Below the pieces are notes generated by a model. That model was not told the DNA's origin. It made no database searches and saw only the letters and a list, made by a program, of their open reading frames with translations. This document shows positions 8,905 through 17,869 of a stretch of 64,000 bases of DNA, in pieces. This DNA is from Aeoliella straminimaris (GTDB lineage: Bacteria > Planctomycetota > Planctomycetia > Pirellulales > Lacipirellulaceae). Made by a program: the position numbers and the translations under genes. The stretch spans positions 434,001 to 498,000 of the forward strand of contig NZ_JAMXLR010000036.1 in the NCBI RefSeq assembly GCF_024054565.1, given 5' to 3'. Positions within the stretch are counted from its first letter, which is position 1; the number at the start of each line of letters is the position of its first letter.

Positions 8905-9528
8905 TTATCCAAACAGCGCCCGCATCACGATCTGCGACCAGCTCTCGTAGCGGTCGAGCTCGGACAGGATGTCGGCCACCGGACGGAAGCCGGCTTCGGT
9001 CAGGTCGTCTTCACGCGGCTCGACGCTGGGCGACCCGACGTCGAATACGTGCACGACGCCCAGGTGGACCTTGCCCACTTCGGTTTCGTCGTCGTTGATC
9101 ATGCCGACGGCCGATTCGGTGTAGGGCGTGTTGATGGAGACTTCCTCTTCCAGCTCGCGACGCATGCCCTCGCTGTAGACGTCGCCGGAGTGGTTTACGG
9201 CCTCCGCGTCTTCGATCGAGATGTGACCGCCGACACCAACGCTCCGCTTGGCTCGCAGGCGAGCTTCGCCGACGCCACCGCCTCGCAGGTAGTCGAACAC
9301 CTGCACCTCGCCACTGGGCGTGGTGTAGCGGAACAGGCAGTAGGGGATCAGTTGCTTGAAGCTGGGGTCTTCTTCCATGTCGCCCCGCGGGCGGTAGCTG
9401 ATTTGGTCGCTGCTGACCAGCGGTTCGAAGTACCGGGCGACGTCGGGCGAGAATCCTTGGAAGTGTCCCAGCTCGTGAAACAGCTCGGTGGGAACAACCA
9501 GTACTTTCTCCAGCATGACGGTCGACAC
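8905..9528 (-). CDS. Nudix-superfamily protein (MutT-like predicted phosphoesterase)
   Basis: 207 residues from a GTG at 9528, chosen because AAAGGAG lies 5-6 bp upstream; an ATG four codons later has no such site. A Nudix-box-like segment runs from GGHISIEDAE through EGMRRELEEEV, with the Mg-binding REL.EE core intact. The spacing between the Gly part and the REL.EE part is longer than the classic 23-residue box, as in the COG4112-type group. It is cytoplasmic, with no signal peptide. The likely reaction is hydrolysis of a nucleoside-diphosphate-linked compound; the substrate is unknown. It lies 74 bp downstream of no obvious partner and appears monocistronic. Confidence 0.75.
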   Translation of the reverse strand: MSTVMLEKVLVVPTELFHELGHFQGFSPDVARYFEPLVSSDQISYRPRGDMEEDPSFKQLIPYCLFRYTTPSGEVQVFDYLRGGGVGEARLRAKRSVGVGGHISIEDAEAVNHSGDVYSEGMRRELEEEVSINTPYTESAVGMINDDETEVGKVHLGVVHVFDVGSPSVEPREDDLTEAGFRPVADILSELDRYESWSQIVMRALFG

Positions 9529-9633
9529 GGCGACTCCTTTCGTGGTGGGGGGCAAAATCGGAAGCCGCCATTGTAGGCCACACCCGCGGGCCTCGCCAAG
9601 CAGGGGGAATTTCCGGGACGCGGTTAGCTTTTC

Positions 9634-9792
9634 GTGTCATTCCGACGGAGGCTCGCCGACTGAGGAATCCGTCTTGCAGATCTACCAGCATCAACGGACG
9701 TGGGAGTTCGGCACTCCAAACTCCAGCAGGGCAGACTTACCCACCCCGGCAACGTAGATCCTTCAGTCGTCTAGACTCCCTCAGGATGACAC
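9634..9792. repeat. MITE-like element with imperfect terminal inverted repeats
   Basis: The gap between the Nudix and alpha-2-macroglobulin genes holds a 159-bp segment. Its ends, GTGTCATTCCGACGGAG (9634-9650) and the reverse complement of 9776-9792 (GTGTCATCCTGAGGGAG), match at 14 of 17 bases. The similarity continues inward (CGACTGA.GGATC) for about 36 bp per end. The ends resemble the widespread 'GTCATCCTGAG...GGATC' intergenic repeat class. No transposase is encoded. The rest of the gap holds no gene. Confidence 0.55.
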
Positions 9793-9832
9793 AATGCGTT
9801 GGTTCCCTCAGAACGGCATGTCTGCCATTTGC

Positions 9833-12800
9833 TCATTCCTGCTCTTTGTCTACTACCCGCACTTTCAGTTCGTTGCTGTTACCCTTGAGCTCCGGGGCGT
9901 ACATGGCGTAGGCCTTGGTCGGCAGGGCGGAGAACTTGCCGGGCGTCTCGGCTCGCATGCGGTAACTCACACTATGGGTGCCGCGGGCGAGTTGGCGGAC
10001 GAACAGGCTCACGCAGTCGTCGCGCAGCTCCATGTACGCACCCAGCTCGTTGCCGTTGTAGCCGCTGCGGACTTCCACCGGTTCGAAGCCAGCGGCTTTC
10101 AGGTCTTCGAGGATTACGTACTCATAGTCGTTCTTGCTCTCGACCGTCAGCTCGATCTCCACCAGGTCGCCACTATCGACCACGCCCAGGTTGGGGATCT
10201 CGGTTCGCTCGTACTTTTCGACCTTCTGCGACACCGCCTGACCGCGACCGCCGGCCACGTTGGCCGTGGCGTCGACGGGCGTCAGCTTGAAGTACTTGCG
10301 GGCGACTTTCAATTCGAGCCCGGCAGCCTTGATGTCGTCCTCCAGCGAGAAGAGCGACAAGTAGGCGTTATAGTACAAGCGGCCTTCGCCGGTTTTGCGA
10401 ATTTCGAGGGTGTGCCGACCCGCTTCGATGTCGCCACCTTCGACGACGAATCGGTTGTCGAACGAGAAGAGCACTTCGGGCGTGATCTCCACGGTCTTCT
10501 GCCGCTGGCCGTTGAGCCAAACCTCGACAGTCATCTCCGATTTGCCTTCGCCGGTAGCATTCAGGTAGTCGCCCATCGCCTCGACCACCAGGGCCGTGTC
10601 GCGAGTGCTGTTCCAATACGTGGCGTGCTTACGGTTGTTCAGCAAGTACTTCACCAGGCCCGCGGCTACATCGCTCTTGGGATCGGTGGCCACCAGCAGC
10701 TTCAGGTAGAAGGCATGGGCCTCGTACTCGCTGCCGTACCAGTACCACCAGAAGCCGGCCGGCAGGTTGAGGTACGCCGTTTGGTTCTCGTCGTCGATCA
10801 CCACGTACTGCGACAGATTGCGAACCAACATGTTACGCATCGTGTCGGCGCCGTCGATGTTCATGTCGACTTCGTACTGCAAGGCGAGGCCAAACGTGGC
10901 CTGGCTGTAAACGGCCAGTTTCAGACGGTCTTTGTATAGATAGCCCCGCATCTTGGCCATCGCAGCGTCGGTTGCCTGCCCCACGTCGGCCCGCCGGGCG
11001 TCGGTCAGCACCAGGAAGACTAGTGCGTCGAGGTTATCGGCATGCGCTTTGTAGGGCTTGGCGTCGTCCAGTCGATTGCCGTCCTGGTCGGCGTTGGCCA
11101 GCTTGGCGAGTTCGCCTTCCTGATAATTGACCAGCCACTGGATACCCTTCTCCAGCGTGCCTGGCACCAGGGCGACGTCGTTCTGACGAGCGACCAGCAG
11201 GCCACGGACCACGGTGCAGGTGGTGTGGGCCGAGCTATACTCGCCGAATCCGCTGAACCAGCCCCAGCCGCCATCGGATAGTTGCATCTCGGTCAGACGA
11301 TTAACGCCTGCTTTGACCACCTTATCGAGTTCCGCTTCGTCGAACACGGGGTTCGCCTTGTAGCGTTTCCATTGTTCGGCTCGCTCGCCGGCGTCGCCCA
11401 GTTCCTGGGGATTTAGGTTCGTCTGCTTCTCGCGGATTGCCTTCAGGTCGACGCCCATCTGGCGGAGCGTCTGCTGTGTGATCACCGCCGGCAGGAACCG
11501 GTTGAGCGTTTGCTCGGTGCAGCCGTAGGGATAATTGATCAAGTAGGGCAGGGCGTCGACCATCGCGCCGGCCAGGGTGGGCGAGAACTGCACCTCGAGC
11601 CGGGTGTCGCCCACACGGCGCTGCTCGGGTACCACGATTTCGAACGCCTGCTTGGCGGCGCCCGACGCTAACACACCGCTATGCGGAATGAGCTTCTCGA
11701 TGCCATGCACCTTGATGGGAATCTCGACTTGCATGGCGTCGGATTCCTCGTCGGTGATCGCGAGTGCGCGAAGTACGGCGGTGCCTTCGTGTTCGGCCTT
11801 CAGTCGCCAGTCGACACGCTGCTCGCCACCCGCGGGCACTTCGATCTGCATCTCCAGATTCCGCGAGGCGGACAGGTAGTCGCCGTCGAGTTCCAGACGA
11901 ACCTTTACCCGTTTGTCGCTGGGCAGATAGTTGTGAACGTTGGCCGAGATGACTACCTCGTCCCGTTCGACCAGAAACCGTGGCGTCTGCAGACGCACGA
12001 GCAGGTTCTTGCGCGTCACGGCCGAGGCCGAACCGTCGCCCACGCGGGTGCCGTGTCCCATGCTCCAGACGCCGAACTTCCACTTCGAGAGGTTTTCGGG
12101 CATCGGGAACGTGACTTCTGCCAGACCGGACGAATCCGTCTCCACCGAGGCGGCCCAGTAGGCCGTGTCGGCGAACTCCTTGCGCACGGTAGGCGTAACT
12201 CCGGATTCCGATGGCTGACCTTGTGCTGGGCTATCCATCTGACTTCGATCTTCGTCTACAAAGGCGTCGACCGATTTGTCTGCGGCAGCCTCCATCGCCA
12301 TAGGGGGGGCGGCCATTGGTGCTGCGTCGGACCTCGAGAGCGTTACAAGACCGCGGGAGCCGCCGAGGCCAGCCATTTCGTTGCCAGCAGTGCTTGCGCC
12401 GAGTGTCAGGTCGCCAAACCGGCCGAGTTGCTGCATCGCAATCTGACCGGGGGGAGTAATGCCTTGTGTGTAGCGGCTCAGGTTGTCCTCGGTTCGCGGA
12501 TGGTGATGGCGTTTCCAACCCCAGAACGCCTTACGGATGTCGCCCACGTTCGAACCGCCGGAGATGTACTCCAGCGCTTCGTCGTACACGGTGAGCACCG
12601 TATCGCCGACAACCGGTTGGCCGGCCTCGTCCGTGAGGCGGATCTTCACCTGGGCATCCTGCCCCGGTTGATAGGCGGGCGAGGAGGGGGCCACCTCGAC
12701 GTTGACTATCCGCTTGGCTGGCGGTACCACGATTTGCTTGGCGACCGTGTGCACCTGGCCGTTGGAAACGGTTTGGGCTTCGACAAAGAAGTTCGGCATG

Positions 12801-15800
12801 TCCCCCGGGTGAATATCAATCGGCACAATCGTGCTCTTACCGGTCAAGCGAACGATCTGTGGCTTGTAGTAGGTGCCGTTTTCGGGGCGTACAAACAGCA
12901 GCACGACGCTGCCGCGACGGTTGGCGTTGATCTGCAACTGGAGCTTTTCACCCGGTTCGTAATGCCGTTGGTTGGGCACGAGTTCCAGATCGGCAAAGTG
13001 GAAGTCGCTGCCATCGAAGTTCGGGCCGACAATCGTCAGCAAGTAGGCGCCTTCGATGGTCTTTTCGCCGCTGATCACCTTGTACGACAGACGATACTGC
13101 CCCGGCTCGGAGGCTTTGATCTGCAACTCCGCGGTGCCTTCGTCCGAGGTGGCGAGTTCCCATTTGCGGACCTCGGTCTCGGTGGGCTTGCCGGACGCGT
13201 CGTAGGCAATCTGTAGCAGCCGCACGACGCCATTGCCCGCGACCGGCTTGCCATCCGGGCGGTGTGCCTGGAAGTTGGCTTTGATCGTCTCGCCGGTGCG
13301 GTAGTATCCGCGATCGGTCCAGACGTACACATCGAACGGTTTGCGAGCCACCAGTACGTCGCCCGTGCCGACGATGGTTCGCCGCGAGCGGTCGACTACC
13401 TGGGCCTCGATATTGTATTCGTGGTCCTGATCGGGATGCAGTTCCTTGGCCAGTTGCGTATCGATTTCGATCTTCAGTTTGCCTTCGGCGTCGAGCGGCG
13501 ATTCGCCTTCAGCCACCACCTCGGGCGGTTGCTGTGCGCGCTCTCGCCACCAGGGATGCGGCGCCCAGCAGCCCCAGCGATTCCAACCGGGATACCAGGT
13601 ATAGTCGTAGCCGAACCACCAGTAGCCTCGACCGTACAGCCAGTCCCACGGGCCAACGGGGAACCACTGCTGGTTGCGATTGGTTCGAGTGACGGTGTAC
13701 TTAATGGTGCCTTCACGCACCGGCTCGCCGAAGTAGTAGCGTGCCGACACCACAGCTTCGAACGCGTCGCCCAACGCGAGTGGTTCCTCCGGCGCGTCGA
13801 CAATCACCTCGTACTCGGGCTTCTTGTATTCTTCCACTCGGAACGAGCCGCCACCGTAGTTAACCAACTGCAAATGGTACTGCCCGAGAGTCGCGCCCGC
13901 GGGCAATTCGAGTTCGCCGGCGACGCCACCAAAGGCGTTGGCCGTGACCTGTTTACTGTCGATCTTCTCGCCTTTGGGGTCGTAGACTTCGAGTTGAAAT
14001 GTCTTGTGCGCGTACTCCGACTCCATGGGCGAATCGTATTTGGCTCGTTCGACCCAGATCTTGTACTGCACTTTCTGTCCGGGGCGATAGACGGGGCGAT
14101 CGGTGATGGCGAACGCATGCACGCGATCGAGCTCATTGGATTGCGGATTGGCACGCCAGACGTTGTAGAACCCCAGGAAGGCCAGGCGCCCCTCGGGTGT
14201 GGTGGCCGTGGCCAACCAGTTATACCGTCGATTGTCGTCGCCATCCTTCACCGGTGCGATGGCCAGTCCGTCGGCGTCCGTCAGCTCGGCAAACTGCTGG
14301 GTATCGACCCGCATCTCATTGGGCTTGGAGCGTTCGAACTTGTAGCCAAACATTTCCAGGTTCGCCTTGGCGATGGGCTTGCCGGTTGCGGCGTCGGCCA
14401 CGTAGTACATGGTGTCGCTGCTGAGGTTCTTCTTGACGATGGCCGTGTCGGCCACCCACAACACGATGTTCGTGGTGTTGCCATCCGCCAGCCTGGCGGT
14501 AACCAAATACGCGCCGGCCTTCTGCAGAGGCGAGGTAATCGTGGTGTGGCTATCGAAGTGGCCGTCGCGAGGTTCGAGTTCCACGGTCCACTTGGCGACT
14601 TCTTCGCCGACGTACTCTTCCTGTTTCTCGTTGACCAGTCGATAGCCGATACGCGAGATATCGAGCTTCTGCCAGTCGAGTTCGCGCGGATTACTCTTGA
14701 GATAGGCCTTCAAATCGGCCAGCAGTTCGGCAACTTTGATCGCCTGGGCGGTAAACTCGACCGACTTGCCGTTGCGGTAACGAAATTCGAACGTTGCACC
14801 TTTGCCCGCGGGCTGCAGCTTGGCCGTTTCGAACTGGCCCCACGGCTTTTCGATCTGGTCGAGCATCTGCTGGTCGCGTTCTTGCGTGTCCTTGTCTTCG
14901 GCGTACTCCAGTGCCTGGCGCCAATACTCGGCCGAGCGAGGAAACTGCCGCCGGTCGGCAAACCAATGGGCCAGTGTCGTGGCGGTCGAGTGGGCGCGAC
15001 CTTTGGATTCGCTCTGGTTGGCGACTTGCAGCGCTTGCTTGTACAGCAGGATGAAGTTCTGATCGTCGGGCAATTCGAACCGCTGGATGCCGGTGGCCAG
15101 GCGAGCGATGGTTTCGTTCTCTTTGAGCGTGTGCAGCGAGTAGATGCTGGCTTGCTGTTCGAGGCCGTCTCTCTCCCCGCGTGCCAGCAGGGGCGCGATG
15201 GCACCTCTCAGAGTGACGACCCCAAATTGGCCGTGCAAGAAGTCCGCGCGGGTGGTGAGCTCCAGCCATTTGGTGGCCGAATCGATCTCCACCATGTGCG
15301 CCAGCGACCAACGCCACCGCTCGCCATCGTTCTTGGCGGCTTCCCAACTGGCTGGCAGTTCGTAGTACACCGGCTTATTGTCAGCCGTAACGGGCGCGGC
15401 CTGCGTGCCGCCGCGCTGCCATCCCTCCTCGTAGTCGGGCAGCATTTCCAGGTCGCTCAACAGTTGCAGCTCCCAGGAATTTTGATGCTTCCGCCCGTAC
15501 ATCACGGCGTCCGCCAGTCGGGAGCATAGCTGCGTTTTCTGGTCGTCGGGTGCCTGCGGGTCCGCATCGGCAAGAGTTAAGGCCTTGCGTAGCAGTTGCA
15601 GCGAGCGGACGCGGTCGCGCTGTTCGCTGTTGACCACCTTGCCACCGCCACGATGTTGCCCCCGCTGGAATTCGCCCGAGATCAGGTAACCGAAGTGCTG
15701 CGCGTCGAGGTATTGGTTGCCGGCCGACCACAAGACACGCCACTGGTGGGGGTGAGCCTCGATGGTAGCTTCGACCAGCGTGTCGAACTCCGCGTACCGG

Positions 15801-16051
15801 TTCAGCCTTCTGAGGCACTCCACCGCGAGGTGAAGGTCCTTCTGCACCTCCTTGCTGGGCGTGTTGGGCGACTTGAGTCTTGCGGTGTAGGCTTCCAGGG
15901 CTTCTTTGAAGTTGCCGTCGTCCATCGTCTGTTTGGCCTGGGCTTGGGTAGGGGGCGAGCCGGCCGGTTGAGCAGCGTAGGCGGCGATTGCCAACAGCGG
16001 GAAAGCAAGCAGCACGAGGGCGACTCGGCGCCAGGAGCAAAGCAATATCAT
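9833..16051 (-). CDS. Large alpha-2-macroglobulin family protein
   Basis: 2,072 residues. A signal peptide or lipoprotein-like leader (VALVLLAFPLLAIAAYAA) leads to a helical repeat-like N-terminal third with TPR-like character. Macroglobulin beta domains follow, including the MG-type segments DRPVYRPGQKVQYKIWVE and DRGYYRTGETIKANF. A Met/Ala/Pro-rich linker lies around 1240-1290 (bait-like). The complement-type thioester region PYGCTEQTL has Cys1511 and Gln1514. An alpha/alpha toroid and receptor-binding-like domain close the protein. Such bacterial proteins are thought to trap foreign proteases in the periplasm. No PBP1C gene adjoins it. The start at 16051 is uncertain: it begins at the leader, but no clear ribosome-binding site is visible. 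Confidence 0.9.
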   Translation of the reverse strand: MILLCSWRRVALVLLAFPLLAIAAYAAQPAGSPPTQAQAKQTMDDGNFKEALEAYTARLKSPNTPSKEVQKDLHLAVECLRRLNRYAEFDTLVEATIEAHPHQWRVLWSAGNQYLDAQHFGYLISGEFQRGQHRGGGKVVNSEQRDRVRSLQLLRKALTLADADPQAPDDQKTQLCSRLADAVMYGRKHQNSWELQLLSDLEMLPDYEEGWQRGGTQAAPVTADNKPVYYELPASWEAAKNDGERWRWSLAHMVEIDSATKWLELTTRADFLHGQFGVVTLRGAIAPLLARGERDGLEQQASIYSLHTLKENETIARLATGIQRFELPDDQNFILLYKQALQVANQSESKGRAHSTATTLAHWFADRRQFPRSAEYWRQALEYAEDKDTQERDQQMLDQIEKPWGQFETAKLQPAGKGATFEFRYRNGKSVEFTAQAIKVAELLADLKAYLKSNPRELDWQKLDISRIGYRLVNEKQEEYVGEEVAKWTVELEPRDGHFDSHTTITSPLQKAGAYLVTARLADGNTTNIVLWVADTAIVKKNLSSDTMYYVADAATGKPIAKANLEMFGYKFERSKPNEMRVDTQQFAELTDADGLAIAPVKDGDDNRRYNWLATATTPEGRLAFLGFYNVWRANPQSNELDRVHAFAITDRPVYRPGQKVQYKIWVERAKYDSPMESEYAHKTFQLEVYDPKGEKIDSKQVTANAFGGVAGELELPAGATLGQYHLQLVNYGGGSFRVEEYKKPEYEVIVDAPEEPLALGDAFEAVVSARYYFGEPVREGTIKYTVTRTNRNQQWFPVGPWDWLYGRGYWWFGYDYTWYPGWNRWGCWAPHPWWRERAQQPPEVVAEGESPLDAEGKLKIEIDTQLAKELHPDQDHEYNIEAQVVDRSRRTIVGTGDVLVARKPFDVYVWTDRGYYRTGETIKANFQAHRPDGKPVAGNGVVRLLQIAYDASGKPTETEVRKWELATSDEGTAELQIKASEPGQYRLSYKVISGEKTIEGAYLLTIVGPNFDGSDFHFADLELVPNQRHYEPGEKLQLQINANRRGSVVLLFVRPENGTYYKPQIVRLTGKSTIVPIDIHPGDMPNFFVEAQTVSNGQVHTVAKQIVVPPAKRIVNVEVAPSSPAYQPGQDAQVKIRLTDEAGQPVVGDTVLTVYDEALEYISGGSNVGDIRKAFWGWKRHHHPRTEDNLSRYTQGITPPGQIAMQQLGRFGDLTLGASTAGNEMAGLGGSRGLVTLSRSDAAPMAAPPMAMEAAADKSVDAFVDEDRSQMDSPAQGQPSESGVTPTVRKEFADTAYWAASVETDSSGLAEVTFPMPENLSKWKFGVWSMGHGTRVGDGSASAVTRKNLLVRLQTPRFLVERDEVVISANVHNYLPSDKRVKVRLELDGDYLSASRNLEMQIEVPAGGEQRVDWRLKAEHEGTAVLRALAITDEESDAMQVEIPIKVHGIEKLIPHSGVLASGAAKQAFEIVVPEQRRVGDTRLEVQFSPTLAGAMVDALPYLINYPYGCTEQTLNRFLPAVITQQTLRQMGVDLKAIREKQTNLNPQELGDAGERAEQWKRYKANPVFDEAELDKVVKAGVNRLTEMQLSDGGWGWFSGFGEYSSAHTTCTVVRGLLVARQNDVALVPGTLEKGIQWLVNYQEGELAKLANADQDGNRLDDAKPYKAHADNLDALVFLVLTDARRADVGQATDAAMAKMRGYLYKDRLKLAVYSQATFGLALQYEVDMNIDGADTMRNMLVRNLSQYVVIDDENQTAYLNLPAGFWWYWYGSEYEAHAFYLKLLVATDPKSDVAAGLVKYLLNNRKHATYWNSTRDTALVVEAMGDYLNATGEGKSEMTVEVWLNGQRQKTVEITPEVLFSFDNRFVVEGGDIEAGRHTLEIRKTGEGRLYYNAYLSLFSLEDDIKAAGLELKVARKYFKLTPVDATANVAGGRGQAVSQKVEKYERTEIPNLGVVDSGDLVEIELTVESKNDYEYVILEDLKAAGFEPVEVRSGYNGNELGAYMELRDDCVSLFVRQLARGTHSVSYRMRAETPGKFSALPTKAYAMYAPELKGNSNELKVRVVDKEQE

Positions 16052-16340
16052 TGGAAGGAAGTGCCTGTCGGTCGTTAGTGTTCCGTAAACGAGACGCCGC
16101 TGCATCAGCCGGGGGGGCGGGGCCTGCAGCGGGCGCCTTCAACATACGCTACTTCGACGCTGCCGCGAAGGTCTAAGTTCCGTGCGAGGCGCTGTTTGCG
16201 ACGCGAAACAGCCGTGTTGCAAAAATTCAACAGGGGAGGCGAGATTTCGCCAAAAACGGCTTGTTTTTCGCCTGGCACGCCGGTTGCAAATTAGTCCGGC
16301 GTAGTACGACTTTTCTGCACCCAGGATTCAACTCCCACCT

Positions 16341-17750
16341 ATGTCGCCTGTCACTCGCGGAATTGCCGAAACGGCCTCGCCGGTCAACAGCCTGCACCGT
16401 CTGATGGATGGCGTGCTGATCGCCCTGTGCACGCTGTGGGCGCTCGGCTTCACGCCCGACGTACCCACCGACGAACGATTGGTGTTGTCGGCGGCCGCCA
16501 TCCTGGTGTACCACGTCGTGGCCGAACTCACCGGCTTGTACCGAAGCTGGCGGGGCTCCCAGATGCGGGGCGAGTTGACCTGCATCACCCTAACCTGGGC
16601 CTACTCCGTACCCGTGCTGTTAGGCGTCGGCCTGGCGTCCGGGTACAACGCGACGTTGAACTACGAATCGAAGCTCGGCTGGGTCTTCCTGACGCCCATT
16701 GCGTTGATGGCCGGACGCATGGTCTTGCGTACGCTGCTGCAGTACTTGCGAATGCGTGGTTTGAACACCAAGACCGTCGCCATCTGCGGCGTGAATGAAC
16801 TGGGGCTTCAGCTGGCCCGCAATTTGACCGATTCGCCCGAACTTGGCCTGCGTGTGCATGGCTTCTTCGACGATCGCCCCGAATCGCGAACCAGTCAGGT
16901 TCCTTCAGAACTCGGTAAGCAGATTGGCACCCTGGACGAACTGGTGATTGCCGCCAAACGGGGGTCGGTCGATATGATCTACATTACGTTCCCCATGCGG
17001 GCCGAGGAGCGGATTCAGAACGTGCTGAAGGCCTTGGGCGACAGTACCGCCAGCGTGTACATCGTGCCCGACTTCTTCGTGTTCGAGTTGCTGCACGCCC
17101 GGTGGACCAACATCAATGGTCTGCCCGTGGTCAGCGTATTTGAGAATCCGTTGTACGGTGTCGACGGGCTGTTGAAACGCGTGTTCGATTTTGTCGTGGG
17201 CGGAGCCATCCTGGCATGTGCCGCGGTGCCGATGTTGTTGATTGCCGCGGCGGTGAAGTTCACCTCGCCCGGCCCCGTGTTCTTTCGGCAGAAGCGGTAC
17301 GGTATGAATGGCCAGGAGATCCGTGTGTGGAAGTTCCGCAGCATGACCTGCTGTGAAAATGGCGACAAGGTTACCCAGGCTACCAAGGGCGATCAGCGGG
17401 TAACCCGAGTGGGAGCGATCCTCCGCCGGACGTCGTTGGACGAGTTGCCCCAGTTGTTCAACGTACTGGAGGGTTCCATGTCGCTGGTTGGCCCGCGGCC
17501 CCACGCCACGGCTCACAACGAGCAGTACCGGTCGTTGATCGAGGGTTACATGCTTCGCCACAAAGTGAGGCCTGGCATCACCGGCTTGGCCCAGGTAATG
17601 GGGTTCCGTGGCGAGACCGAAACGCTCGACAAGATGCAGGGCCGTGTCAGCTACGACCATCAGTACATTCGCGAATGGTCGTTGTGGATGGACCTGAAAA
17701 TCCTGGTACGCACGTTCAGCGTCGTCTTTGGCCAGCAGGGGGCGTACTAA
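16341..17750 (+). CDS. Undecaprenyl-phosphate sugar phosphotransferase (WcaJ/WbaP-type)
   Basis: 469 residues. It transfers a hexose-1-phosphate from a nucleotide sugar to a polyprenyl phosphate, initiating exopolysaccharide or O-antigen synthesis at the inner membrane. The N-terminal half has several membrane segments followed by a CoA-binding-like Rossmann domain (VAICGVNELGLQLA). One more membrane helix (FVVGGAILACAAVPMLLIAA) precedes the catalytic bacterial sugar transferase domain, which has the motifs KFRSM, RTSLDELPQL, VGPRPH and RPGITGLAQV. No other glycosyltransferases lie nearby, so its polysaccharide locus is elsewhere or dispersed. Confidence 0.92.
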   Translation: MSPVTRGIAETASPVNSLHRLMDGVLIALCTLWALGFTPDVPTDERLVLSAAAILVYHVVAELTGLYRSWRGSQMRGELTCITLTWAYSVPVLLGVGLASGYNATLNYESKLGWVFLTPIALMAGRMVLRTLLQYLRMRGLNTKTVAICGVNELGLQLARNLTDSPELGLRVHGFFDDRPESRTSQVPSELGKQIGTLDELVIAAKRGSVDMIYITFPMRAEERIQNVLKALGDSTASVYIVPDFFVFELLHARWTNINGLPVVSVFENPLYGVDGLLKRVFDFVVGGAILACAAVPMLLIAAAVKFTSPGPVFFRQKRYGMNGQEIRVWKFRSMTCCENGDKVTQATKGDQRVTRVGAILRRTSLDELPQLFNVLEGSMSLVGPRPHATAHNEQYRSLIEGYMLRHKVRPGITGLAQVMGFRGETETLDKMQGRVSYDHQYIREWSLWMDLKILVRTFSVVFGQQGAY

Positions 17751-17869
17751 GCTTCGCCCCGGGGGCCCGACGGCGAATTTCGAATGCCCGGAATTTGCCC
17801 CACCAGCGCTGCAGGTTCTGTTACAATCTGCCCGAGGTTTGAACGCCCAATTCTTCGGGAGACTTGTGT

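Noticed and set aside
9634..9792. A possible tRNA-like or structured RNA in the repeat-containing gap
   Set aside because: The fold does not give a cloverleaf with an anticodon stem; inverted terminal repeats explain it better.
9794..15529. Long plus-strand frames of several hundred codons opposite the alpha-2-macroglobulin gene
   Set aside because: They are antisense shadows of a highly GC-biased gene; composition is His/Val/Arg-rich with no recognisable domains, and starts lack ribosome-binding sites.
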